Of a stretch of DNA of 11,314 nt, positions 1 through 5,743 are shown piece after piece. Below the pieces are notes generated by a model, which was not told the DNA's origin, did no database searches, and saw only the letters and a program-made list of their open reading frames with translations. Every line of letters begins with the position of its first letter. Position 1 is the first letter of the stretch. This stretch comes from Nitrospirota bacterium (GTDB lineage: Bacteria > Nitrospirota > Nitrospiria > Nitrospirales > UBA8639): positions 1 through 11,314 of the forward strand of contig JAOUQB010000042.1 in the NCBI GenBank assembly GCA_029879555.1, read 5' to 3'. The translations under genes and the position numbers were made by a program.

Positions 1-224
1 AACGCAAGAACGCCCCACAAACACTCCTCTCTCAAAATTATACGGGGATTGGTCTTGCCGAACCCGTCTTTCGAGTCAAGCAATTACTCTCATCTGCTGC
101 TAAACGAAAAAAGGCATAACTTAGACTACGGCCGAGAATTTACTATTTGTGTCGACAAAAAAAGACTGATCGCTAGGAGACACCGTGTTCAGGCAGCTTG
201 AGGGCTCAAATTTTTATTGACGAA
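1..224. other. Left-edge stretch without a convincing gene
   Basis: No recognisable gene. On the plus strand the first frame is open from the window edge to a TGA at 199-201 (66 codons), but its translation is rich in basic residues and resembles no family I know. Next to that stop is a short inverted repeat (TTGA/TCAA around GGGC, about 200-211) followed by an AT-rich ATTTTTATT tract, a weak candidate terminator for plus-strand transcription. On the minus strand there is a perfect TATAAT at 42-37, then AGGAG at 28-24 and a GTG at 18-16, which could mark the start of another minus-strand gene running out of the window. No good -35 box sits 17 nt upstream. All of these are weak. Confidence 0.35.
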
Positions 225-983
225 TTATGGGCTAGGCGTTCCCTTCTCTGCTTGCCCTGTCATCGGAACAAATCGCACTGGCAACAATTCGGTTCTCTGA
301 TAGCCCTCTTCGGTTCGTCGAATCAAGACCAGATTTTGGGAATAGTCCCCGACCGGAAGAATGAGACGGCCGCCAACAGCTAACTGCTCTAAGAGCGGTG
401 AGGGAATATGGTCAGGGGCCGCCGTGATGATAATCGCATCGAAAGGGCGCTCTTCCGGCCAGCCCTCATAGCCATCTCCCGCTCGCACCCAGACCTGGTC
501 ATATCCCAACTTCGACAGATTGTCTCTGGCGTACTGAGCGAGTGGTTTGACAATTTCAATGGTAAATACCTGTGCACCAAGTTCTGCGAGAATGGCGGCT
601 TGATATCCTGATCCTGTCCCAATTTCCAAGACCTTCTCACCTGGTTGCAACTTGAGAGCTTCCGTCATATAGGCCACAATATACGGTTGAGAAATCGTCT
701 GGGCATGGCCGATAGGGAGGGGAAAATCTCCATAGGCATCTTCCGACTCATAATCGGGAATGAAATGATGTCGTGGCACCCGTCTCATGGCAGCCACAAC
801 CCTTGCATCCGTGATGCCTCCCCTCACAATTTGGGTATCCACCATCCAATCCCGTTCCGCCTGTCGTGAATGTTCGTTATGTTGATTCATACCTGCCCAT
901 CCTTCTTCTAAGATTCCGCTCCATATCCACATTGCACAACACGCAATCAAAAAAACATATCTATTGCACGTCGCGAATTTCAT
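225..983 (-). CDS. pcm: Protein-L-isoaspartate O-methyltransferase, possibly exported
   Basis: Repairs damaged proteins by transferring a methyl group from SAM to isoaspartyl residues formed by asparagine deamidation or aspartate isomerisation. The 252-residue product shows the PIMT signature HAQTISQP (93-100), SAM-binding motif I VLEIGTGSGY (118-127), post-I acidic region TIEI (141-144), motif II FDAIIITAA (181-189), GGRLILPVG (204-212) and the family C-terminal VPMTG (239-243). E. coli Pcm is 208 residues; here about 31 extra residues precede the usual N-terminus. They look like a Sec signal: basic MKFATCNR, a hydrophobic stretch at 9-24, then EEGWAG; LIAC (12-15) even resembles a short lipobox. 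The chosen ATG has AGGA 9 nt upstream. The alternative ATG at 890, also with an AGGA-containing upstream sequence, would give a 221-residue cytoplasmic enzyme. It lies 58 nt downstream of the SAM synthetase gene and is probably cotranscribed with it. Function is sure; export and start are uncertain. Confidence 0.93.
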   Translation of the reverse strand: MKFATCNRYVFLIACCAMWIWSGILEEGWAGMNQHNEHSRQAERDWMVDTQIVRGGITDARVVAAMRRVPRHHFIPDYESEDAYGDFPLPIGHAQTISQPYIVAYMTEALKLQPGEKVLEIGTGSGYQAAILAELGAQVFTIEIVKPLAQYARDNLSKLGYDQVWVRAGDGYEGWPEERPFDAIIITAAPDHIPSPLLEQLAVGGRLILPVGDYSQNLVLIRRTEEGYQRTELLPVRFVPMTGQAEKGTPSP

Positions 984-1041
984 ACCTAATTATCCTGAGG
1001 GTGAACTCCGATTTGGTCTCAGCATCCATCCTCCCAATGAC

Positions 1042-2256
1042 TCAACAAACCCGATACTTGCCCTGTGCCAACGCCTCACAAAATTCTGGCATATGGCCAA
1101 GTGCCGTTTTCAGAAGATCCTGAATTTCACCTGACACTCGCTCCAGGGAATACCCCTTTTTCAGACCCACCTGGGTGGAAACCACCAAAGGACGGTCGAT
1201 AGGCTGTCCGATCCTACTCACCATCCACACCGTGACGTCGCGGACACCACGCACTTCCGCATAAATGCACATCGCTAACTCGTGGGCCAGAACATTATAA
1301 ATTTTCCCAACATGACTCACCGGGTTTTTCCCCGCAGCCGCCTCAACACTCATGGGTCGATTCAAGGATATGAGCCCACAGACTCTGTTCCCCCGACCCA
1401 CTTGTCCAGAATCACCCTGTTCCGCAGAGGTTCCCAATAGAGTGAGATACATCCCCTTCAATCCCTGTTTAGCTCGATCAAGGGCATTCAAGGTCACTTG
1501 AACCCGTTTGCATCCATGAGGTTGCCGATGAATAAATTCTTGTAAATGCTGAATGGCGTGTTCTTTCACCTCAAAATAGTGTTTCTCAGAGTGAATATTT
1601 TTGGCCAGAAAGGGCATAGCCACCGTCAAGGAGAGATGGCGATCAATGCGGACCCCCATCACTTTGACATCCTCCCCTGTTTCCGGATGGTTCTCTTTGA
1701 ACTCTGCGCTATTTAAATATTTTTCGAGACCAAGCACGAGTTGTTCAGTTGGGGTCAGCGGGGCGTACCCGACCCCGGCAGAGGTATCATTCGCCGGCAA
1801 CAGACCAGGGCCCCGTTCGAAAATGGCTCCAAGCTCGACCGAGGTGGGTTGCAATTCCATTTGATAGCGCATGTGCTTCGCAGGATTGACATGAGGCAAA
1901 TTGCTCTTGATCCAGTTTTGGGCAGCCTCAACCGCCACTTCGGAGACGGAAAGCATTTTCCGGCCTACACCGAAAGCAGCCCGACCGCCAATAATCAGAC
2001 GCATGGGCTTGATGACGCGTCCCTTCCCCGGTTGCAACTTCACTTGGCCTGCCACCAACATGCACTTGTCAACATTATGATGCAAAATTCGACCGAAGGT
2101 GCGTTGGTACGTTTGGGATAGTCGAAGCGAAATCGATTCTGCAATGGAATCACAGATCGTATCGGGATGCCCTTTCCCTTTTCGTTCGACGATCTCAAGG
2201 GATTGAGATTCAAGAGAAGGAGCTACATTCTGGTCGATCCCAATATGTGTCTTCAT
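1042..2256 (-). CDS. mat: S-adenosylmethionine synthetase, archaeal type
   Basis: Makes SAM from methionine and ATP in the cytoplasm, releasing phosphate and diphosphate. The sequence matches the archaeal-type family (Methanocaldococcus MJ1208 type) rather than bacterial MetK: EIVERKGKGHPDTICD near the N-terminus, GRILHHNVDK, a central ANDTSAGVGYAPLTPTEQLVL, EDVKVMGVR, GTSAEQGDSGQVGRGNRV, then RPMSVEAAAGKNPVSHVGKI. The frame stays open up to an ATG at 2343 (433 codons), but the extra 29 residues are unlike the family. The ATG at 2256 gives 404 residues, matching the ~400-residue archaeal enzymes. That start has no Shine-Dalgarno site of its own and overlaps the stop of a possible 8-codon leader, which suggests coupled translation. 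It lies between slp (64 nt upstream) and pcm, a SAM-consuming enzyme. Family assignment is very secure; the start is inferred. Confidence 0.94.
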   Translation of the reverse strand: MKTHIGIDQNVAPSLESQSLEIVERKGKGHPDTICDSIAESISLRLSQTYQRTFGRILHHNVDKCMLVAGQVKLQPGKGRVIKPMRLIIGGRAAFGVGRKMLSVSEVAVEAAQNWIKSNLPHVNPAKHMRYQMELQPTSVELGAIFERGPGLLPANDTSAGVGYAPLTPTEQLVLGLEKYLNSAEFKENHPETGEDVKVMGVRIDRHLSLTVAMPFLAKNIHSEKHYFEVKEHAIQHLQEFIHRQPHGCKRVQVTLNALDRAKQGLKGMYLTLLGTSAEQGDSGQVGRGNRVCGLISLNRPMSVEAAAGKNPVSHVGKIYNVLAHELAMCIYAEVRGVRDVTVWMVSRIGQPIDRPLVVSTQVGLKKGYSLERVSGEIQDLLKTALGHMPEFCEALAQGKYRVC

Positions 2257-2279
2257 TGGTACATAACAAGGAGGAACAT
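2253..2279 (-). promoter_or_regulatory. Possible 8-codon leader ORF coupled to SAM synthetase
   Basis: A mini-ORF reads MFLLVMYQ and ends in TGA at 2255-2253. The last A of its CAA codon plus the TG of the stop form the ATG of SAM synthetase at 2256, a 4-nt ATGA overlap typical of translational coupling. It is preceded by GGAAAGAGGG (2300-2291), 11 nt from its ATG. The same ten bases precede the slp start (12 nt from its ATG), which supports a ribosome-binding role. SAM synthetase itself has only TCCTCC-type sequence upstream. Two of the eight codons are Met, which is suggestive for a methionine-related gene but far too few to prove attenuation. The ORF may be coincidental. Confidence 0.4.
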
Positions 2280-2320
2280 TTTTTTTCGAACCCTCTTTCC
2301 GACTCAAAACAGCCACAACC

Positions 2321-2875
2321 TTACCACCACCAATAGGGTCCATAGTAAGCAGAGCCCCAATAGGAATACATATAGGGATAGGGTTGTAGGACCCGAGCAG
2401 TTCGAATGGGAGGAGGCCAAACCGTTAACCGTTTAATCACCAGGGTGGGGAAGTCATAGGTGGTTTCATCCAACGGTAAAGTCACCATGCCGGAGACTTC
2501 CCCAACTACCGTCACCCGAGTGCCTACAGGAAGAGTTGCAGGATCTAAAAAATTTTCTTGTAGGGCCAAAAACCGTCCTTTGGACTTTTGGAGAGACTCA
2601 ACCGGTTGCATATGACGGTTCAAGGGAAGTTGAAGCACCTCTATCTGCGTAGCATGTTTCAATCGTTTCGCAAAAAGCACCTCTCCACCAACTACCAGGA
2701 TTTGTCCTTTGTAAGGCAATGGGTTTTCGCGCAATTGAGAAAAGGAAATGTCTCGATTGACGTGCTCTTCCAACTCCTTGGGCACGACTGAGGCACCCGA
2801 GCAGCCAGCCATGAGCACGAAGTATATTCCCACCACCATGAGACAGATGACCTTCTGGTTTTTCATGGTAGACAT
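2321..2875 (-). CDS. slp: Slp-family outer-membrane lipoprotein
   Basis: Related to the starvation-inducible lipoprotein Slp of enterobacteria, whose biochemical role is not well defined. The 184-residue product has a basic start, a hydrophobic segment (about 9-23) and a lipobox LMAGC with lipidated Cys25, followed by Ser, which fits outer-membrane sorting. Family landmarks follow in order: VPKEL, FSQLRENPLPYKGQ, a VVGGEVLFAK strand, TQIEVLQLPLNR, KGRFLA, LDPATLPVGTRVTVVGEV and a closing DFPTLVIK. The C-terminus is an unusual aromatic tail of about 20 residues with many Tyr and ending in three Trp. A GGAAAGAGGG element lies 12 nt before the first ATG; an internal ATG at 2866 is possible. It sits 90 nt downstream of the mlaC-like gene and upstream of SAM synthetase on the same strand, so an envelope-related operon is likely. 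Confidence 0.88.
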   Translation of the reverse strand: MSTMKNQKVICLMVVGIYFVLMAGCSGASVVPKELEEHVNRDISFSQLRENPLPYKGQILVVGGEVLFAKRLKHATQIEVLQLPLNRHMQPVESLQKSKGRFLALQENFLDPATLPVGTRVTVVGEVSGMVTLPLDETTYDFPTLVIKRLTVWPPPIRTARVLQPYPYMYSYWGSAYYGPYWWW

Positions 2876-2965
2876 CGGATTTGATCGCCCTCTTTCCTAA
2901 AGGGCACAAACGTCCAGCGCTTTGATGGTGATCTAGCGTTACGACACATTGCACAGAGCTTTATA

Positions 2966-3589
2966 TCACGGGGCGGTAATCTCGCTGGACTTCTCTCGCA
3001 AGGCGATGACGAGATCCTCATAAGAGGAGCGATGGATGATCCGAGCAAATTGACTCCGATAATTCTTCACCAAACTCACTCCATTCACCACCACGTCATA
3101 GACCCGCCACGTGCTGCCCTTTAACATAAGCCGGTAATCTAAGGTATTTTCGGTATGGGCAGTTACAATATTGGTTTGCACTTCGGCATAGCCATCTTTC
3201 AACCGCTCCTTCAGGTAGTTGATGGTTTCTCCGGAATAATTTTCAATTTTTCCAGAATACGTCTTAGAAAGAAGTGATCGAAACAAGGTGACAAATTCAT
3301 GATGTTCACTAGCATTTCGGTTTTTCCAGTGAACGGCCAAAGACCGTTTAGCCATTTCCTCAAAATCGAAGTTATTTCCGATTGTCTCCTCAAGTAAATC
3401 CCGACGATGGGATGCCTGGTCAGGAACTTTCAAGGTTTCATCGGTCACCAATCGAATGACCTCGTCAATCGTATTTTTGACGACGACGGTTGGGGTATCC
3501 ACCCCCAATGCGAGACACACCCCCATAAGGAAGATAAGGGAAAAGGTGACGGCTAGCCCCATCACGTTCTCGTGGGAGATTCTAGCCAT
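2966..3589 (-). CDS. mlaC: MlaC / Ttg2D-family periplasmic lipid-binding protein
   Basis: MlaC proteins shuttle phospholipids across the periplasm between the outer-membrane MlaA complex and the inner-membrane MlaFEDB transporter. From ATG 3589 the product is 207 residues, usual for the family. It begins with a signal peptide (MARISHEN followed by a hydrophobic stretch to about residue 29). The family pattern follows: VVKNTIDEVIRLV, RRDLLEETIGNNFDFEEMAKRSL, EFVTLFRSLLSKTYSGKIENY, then the strands YAEVQTNIV, LDYRLMLKGSTWRVYDVVVNGVSLVKNYR, ending SQFARII and SYEDLVIALREK. An in-frame ATG 18 nt earlier (3607) lacks a proper ribosome site, whereas GAGGG lies 11 nt before 3589, so the shorter form is preferred. 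No other mla gene is present, so a lipid partner is unproven; solvent-tolerance/hopanoid-type relatives are alternatives. It is 81 nt downstream of hsp20. Confidence 0.88.
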   Translation of the reverse strand: MARISHENVMGLAVTFSLIFLMGVCLALGVDTPTVVVKNTIDEVIRLVTDETLKVPDQASHRRDLLEETIGNNFDFEEMAKRSLAVHWKNRNASEHHEFVTLFRSLLSKTYSGKIENYSGETINYLKERLKDGYAEVQTNIVTAHTENTLDYRLMLKGSTWRVYDVVVNGVSLVKNYRSQFARIIHRSSYEDLVIALREKSSEITAP

Positions 3590-3670
3590 CACCAGAATTT
3601 CCCTCATCCTTGAAGGTGACCCACGGAAACTGGGATGCCTCCAGAATTGCCGTTACTTCCATATGCACCA

Positions 3671-4210
3671 TCAATCAATTTTAACCGTGGTATGGCGCTT
3701 TTTGGATTCTTCGGTCTTGGGCAGTTTGACTTCCAAGATTCCATTTTTAAATGTGGCCTTAGCTTTGTCGGATTTCACTGCACAAGGTAATTGCAGACTT
3801 CGAGAAAAAGATCCGTACGACCGCTCGGAATAGGTATAAGCTTCCTCTTTGATGTCTTCTTCCTTTTTCTTTTCTCCCGAAATCGTCAATCTAGAATCGG
3901 TGAGATCAACCTTCAAATCCCCTTTGTCCATTCCCGGCACTTCCGCTTTAATCACCACCTCTTCGTCCCCTTCATACAGGTCGACGGCCGGGGCCCCTAA
4001 TGAAAAGGCCTCACCCCTGGACGCCCGGGAAGGTCGCATCAGGCTTGGAAAAGATGGCATCAAACTGGGAAAGGGGCGGCCCCACCAATCCCCCATCATC
4101 TGATCAAATCGGTCAAGCATCCGTTCGAACTCGACACCCCCACGCCTCACCTCTCCTTTTTGAGTCGGTGCCACTTCTTTTTTCCCTTTTTCGATTACCA
4201 GTTCAGCCAT
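3671..4210 (-). CDS. Hsp20 / alpha-crystallin small heat-shock protein
   Basis: An ATP-independent holdase that binds unfolding proteins in the cytoplasm and keeps them soluble for refolding or proteolysis. The 179-residue product has a variable N-terminal arm with FDQMMGDWWGRPF and PSLMPSFPSLM, then an alpha-crystallin domain: PAVDLYEGDEEVVIKAEVPG, DLKVDLTDSRLTISGEKK, a Glu/Lys-rich loop, then ERSYGSFSRSLQLP, and the diagnostic ATFKNGILEVKLPK. The end HTTVKID carries a VKI tripeptide in the place of the I-x-I tail that links oligomers. Start: GGGGG 6 nt before the ATG at 4210; a GTG immediately upstream would leave only 3 nt and is less likely. It is the first gene of the minus-strand group and diverges from the plus-strand group that includes the Lon-like protease, so a shared stress regulation is plausible but not shown. 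No CIRCE inverted repeat was found. Confidence 0.95.
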   Translation of the reverse strand: MAELVIEKGKKEVAPTQKGEVRRGGVEFERMLDRFDQMMGDWWGRPFPSLMPSFPSLMRPSRASRGEAFSLGAPAVDLYEGDEEVVIKAEVPGMDKGDLKVDLTDSRLTISGEKKKEEDIKEEAYTYSERSYGSFSRSLQLPCAVKSDKAKATFKNGILEVKLPKTEESKKRHTTVKID

Positions 4211-4480
4211 CACACACCCCCTTTTTCAGAAAAAATAATTTGATTGATATTCCGTAACACAGTTGAGGGTAAGTGCAACTTGTGTACCCTTTTTGAATTT
4301 GGCATCGATGAATCACATGAAGGAAAGAAATCGTCTTGCTGAAACTAAAAGGCATAAGGCTTGCTTTTGTTCCCATTTAAGAAGAAGAACGCAAGCCACC
4401 AAACTGAGTGCGTTGTGCCGATTGTGACGACAAGAAAATTGGTCGCTGAGGCAGGCCCTTTAACGAAGAAAGGTCCCGGT
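4211..4480. promoter_or_regulatory. Divergent spacer with hsp20 5' leader
   Basis: Separates the two divergent gene groups and must hold at least the hsp20 promoter. Reading toward hsp20, the last bases before its start are six T (4235-4230), CTG, five A (4226-4222), then the GGGGG ribosome site (4221-4217). The T and A runs can pair in a weak hairpin, and T/G wobble pairs could cover the G run, so a heat-melting leader is conceivable. I found no CIRCE element, clear sigma-32 box or good -35/-10 pair. On the plus side an inverted repeat AACGCA (4388-4393) / TGCGTT (4409-4414) is present, of unknown meaning. The frame of the downstream small gene is open from 4361, but ATG 4481 is preferred. 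Confidence 0.4.
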
Positions 4481-4672
4481 ATGAAAACCACTGGCGTAGA
4501 TACGCTGAAAGAAAAAATTTGCGGGAAGAGAATTGTAGCCGTGGAACCATCCAACTGGTCGGGGGAAGTAAAATTACTCTCAAAAAATCACGACTATGTC
4601 TCCATCAAGCTGGATGACGGCACAACTCTAGAGATTGGAAGTGTCTATCTCCATGATGGAAACAAAATATGA
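4481..4672 (+). CDS. Hypothetical 63-residue protein
   Basis: I do not recognise a family. From ATG 4481 the product is 63 residues, with AGAAAGGT about 8 nt upstream. It is polar, without a signal peptide or membrane segment, and has alternating hydrophobic residues suggesting a small beta fold: KRIVAVEPSNWSGEVKLLS, then YVSIKLDDGTTLEIGSVYLH. That pattern is reminiscent of an SH3-like or KOW-like barrel, but this is only a visual impression. The frame is open 40 codons further upstream to ATG 4361; that extension is basic and has no ribosome site, so it is probably untranslated. It is 34 nt upstream of the CBS gene on the same strand and may be the first gene of that group. It could still be a chance ORF, though the ribosome site and placement argue for a gene. 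Confidence 0.5.
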   Translation: MKTTGVDTLKEKICGKRIVAVEPSNWSGEVKLLSKNHDYVSIKLDDGTTLEIGSVYLHDGNKI

Positions 4673-4706
4673 AACTCTCAAACCAACCCCCTAACGGAGT
4701 ATTCCC

Positions 4707-5150
4707 ATGAGCCTTCATAGTATAGCAACCGCCGGACTGAGAACCGTTGACCAAATTTCCTACCGGCATGATTTACGTTTCCATCGCAATCAAAATGGTT
4801 TAGCTGTCACACTTGCCCTCAATTCATCTCCCTTGCCTGGGGCCCCGGTTGTTGATGACAAAGGAGCCTTTATCGGGTTCATTAGTGAGTTTGACATCCT
4901 CAATGTCCTCGAAAGCGGACGTGAACTCACCCAGTTAACCGCTGAGGAGATGATGGTTCAGGATCATGTGGCCATCCAGGAATCGGCCACCCTCAAAGAA
5001 GCCGTCCAACTGATGAAACACCAACACGTGTTAGTGCTGCCGGTTGAACGCAATGGTGTCATTGTCGGATGTATAAGTCGACGAGACTTACTCCAGGCCT
5101 GGATCGGATTAGGGTTTGGCCCCAATGTCTGTTGGCCATCAGATACCTAA
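4707..5150 (+). CDS. Two-CBS-domain protein
   Basis: A stand-alone Bateman module of 147 residues. Paired CBS domains bind adenine nucleotides or SAM and act as energy or redox-state sensors, usually by contacting a partner protein. CBS1 covers about residues 9-68 and ends in the typical GAPVVDDKGAFIGFISEFDIL; CBS2 covers about 80-135, with MMVQDHVAIQESATLKEAVQLM and LPVERNGVIVGCISRRDLL. No other domain, signal or membrane segment is present. CBS1 carries a longer loop between its first strand and the PVVD segment than the textbook domain. GGAG lies 9 nt before the ATG. It is followed closely by the cytochrome gene and by the Lon-family protease, so it may regulate something in that group, but the partner cannot be named from sequence. 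The ligand is likewise unknown. Confidence 0.92.
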   Translation: MSLHSIATAGLRTVDQISYRHDLRFHRNQNGLAVTLALNSSPLPGAPVVDDKGAFIGFISEFDILNVLESGRELTQLTAEEMMVQDHVAIQESATLKEAVQLMKHQHVLVLPVERNGVIVGCISRRDLLQAWIGLGFGPNVCWPSDT

Positions 5151-5162
5151 TGACTCCGATTA

Positions 5163-5663
5163 ATGAGGTTTGTATGGGGAATTTTAGGACCTTCCAGGAA
5201 GAAGGGAGTGTTGCAAGACGCAACAGTGTCAAGGATGAAGACTGATCGTGTCATGTGGAATACCAACTTCCTCAGTGGAAGGCACCTAAAGAATTTTGGG
5301 CTCGCGTGTGTGGGCAGTCTCATGATTTTGACAATTGCTCTCATAGTGACCGACCACACAACAGCCCAAGATGTGATCAATAATCCCTTTGCTGGAAAAG
5401 CGCTCTATCAAACTCATTGCCTCCGTTGTCATGGCGCCCTCGGTGATGGCAAAGGACCTGCCGTGGCGTCGCTCATTGTGCCTCCCAGAGATTTTCATAC
5501 CCCTGAATCCATCGCAAAAAGCGACTTTGAATTGCGCTCAATCATCATTTGGGGATTAGTATTTAGCGATATGCATAGTTGGGGATTCCATTTGACGCCA
5601 CAGGAAATTCGCAACCTGATCAGTTACATTCGAGAACTCGCGCCCTATCAACCCCGCATCTAA
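5163..5663 (+). CDS. Secreted mono-haem class I cytochrome c
   Basis: A periplasmic electron carrier. The haem site CLRCH is at residues 86-90 of the longest frame, within GKALYQTHCLRCHGALGDGKGPA, and a likely axial Met is Met137 in SDMHSWG, followed by the closing helix EIRNLISYIRELAP. A hydrophobic segment (about 46-62) followed by DHTTAQD makes a Sec signal, with cleavage probably after TTA or TTAQ, leaving a mature protein of about 97 residues, small for class I. The N-terminus is uncertain. The ATG at 5163 has no ribosome site; a GTG at 5208 has AGGA 8 nt upstream; ATGs at 5235 and 5253 are also in frame, and 5253 gives the most ordinary signal peptide. It starts just after the CBS gene, so cotranscription is likely. 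Redox partners are not in the window. Confidence 0.86.
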   Translation: MRFVWGILGPSRKKGVLQDATVSRMKTDRVMWNTNFLSGRHLKNFGLACVGSLMILTIALIVTDHTTAQDVINNPFAGKALYQTHCLRCHGALGDGKGPAVASLIVPPRDFHTPESIAKSDFELRSIIIWGLVFSDMHSWGFHLTPQEIRNLISYIRELAPYQPRI

Positions 5664-5743
5664 CCAAAGATAGCATCCAAAATTTTTGGGAACGAAATGC
5701 GAATAGGCAGATTAGATTTTTCTAGATAGGAGACCCCATAATC

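Noticed and set aside
16..42. Minus-strand TATAAT, AGGAG and GTG suggesting a gene start leaving the window
   Set aside because: No matching -35 box and only a handful of codons are visible.
1..201. Plus-strand open frame of 66 codons from the left edge to TGA at 199-201
   Set aside because: The translation has no family features, and an open frame of this length is not rare by chance. It could only be judged with sequence to the left.
3582..3662. 26-codon minus-strand frame (MEVTAILEASQF...) whose TAG overlaps the mlaC start
   Set aside because: No ribosome site of its own, and mlaC already has GAGGG at a suitable distance, so coupling is not needed.
4388..4414. AACGCA/TGCGTT inverted repeat as an operator
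   Set aside because: Only 6 bp per arm with a 15-nt gap, no second copy found, so chance is likely.
5174..5245. 23-codon plus-strand frame (MGNFRTFQEE...) with GAGG 5 nt upstream, overlapping the cytochrome N-terminal region
   Set aside because: Resembles no known peptide and lies in another frame inside the long cytochrome frame; probably chance, though it adds doubt to the 5163 start.
5670..5695. CCAAA/TTTGG inverted repeat after the cytochrome gene as terminator
   Set aside because: Short AT-rich stem with a 3-nt loop and no T tract after it.
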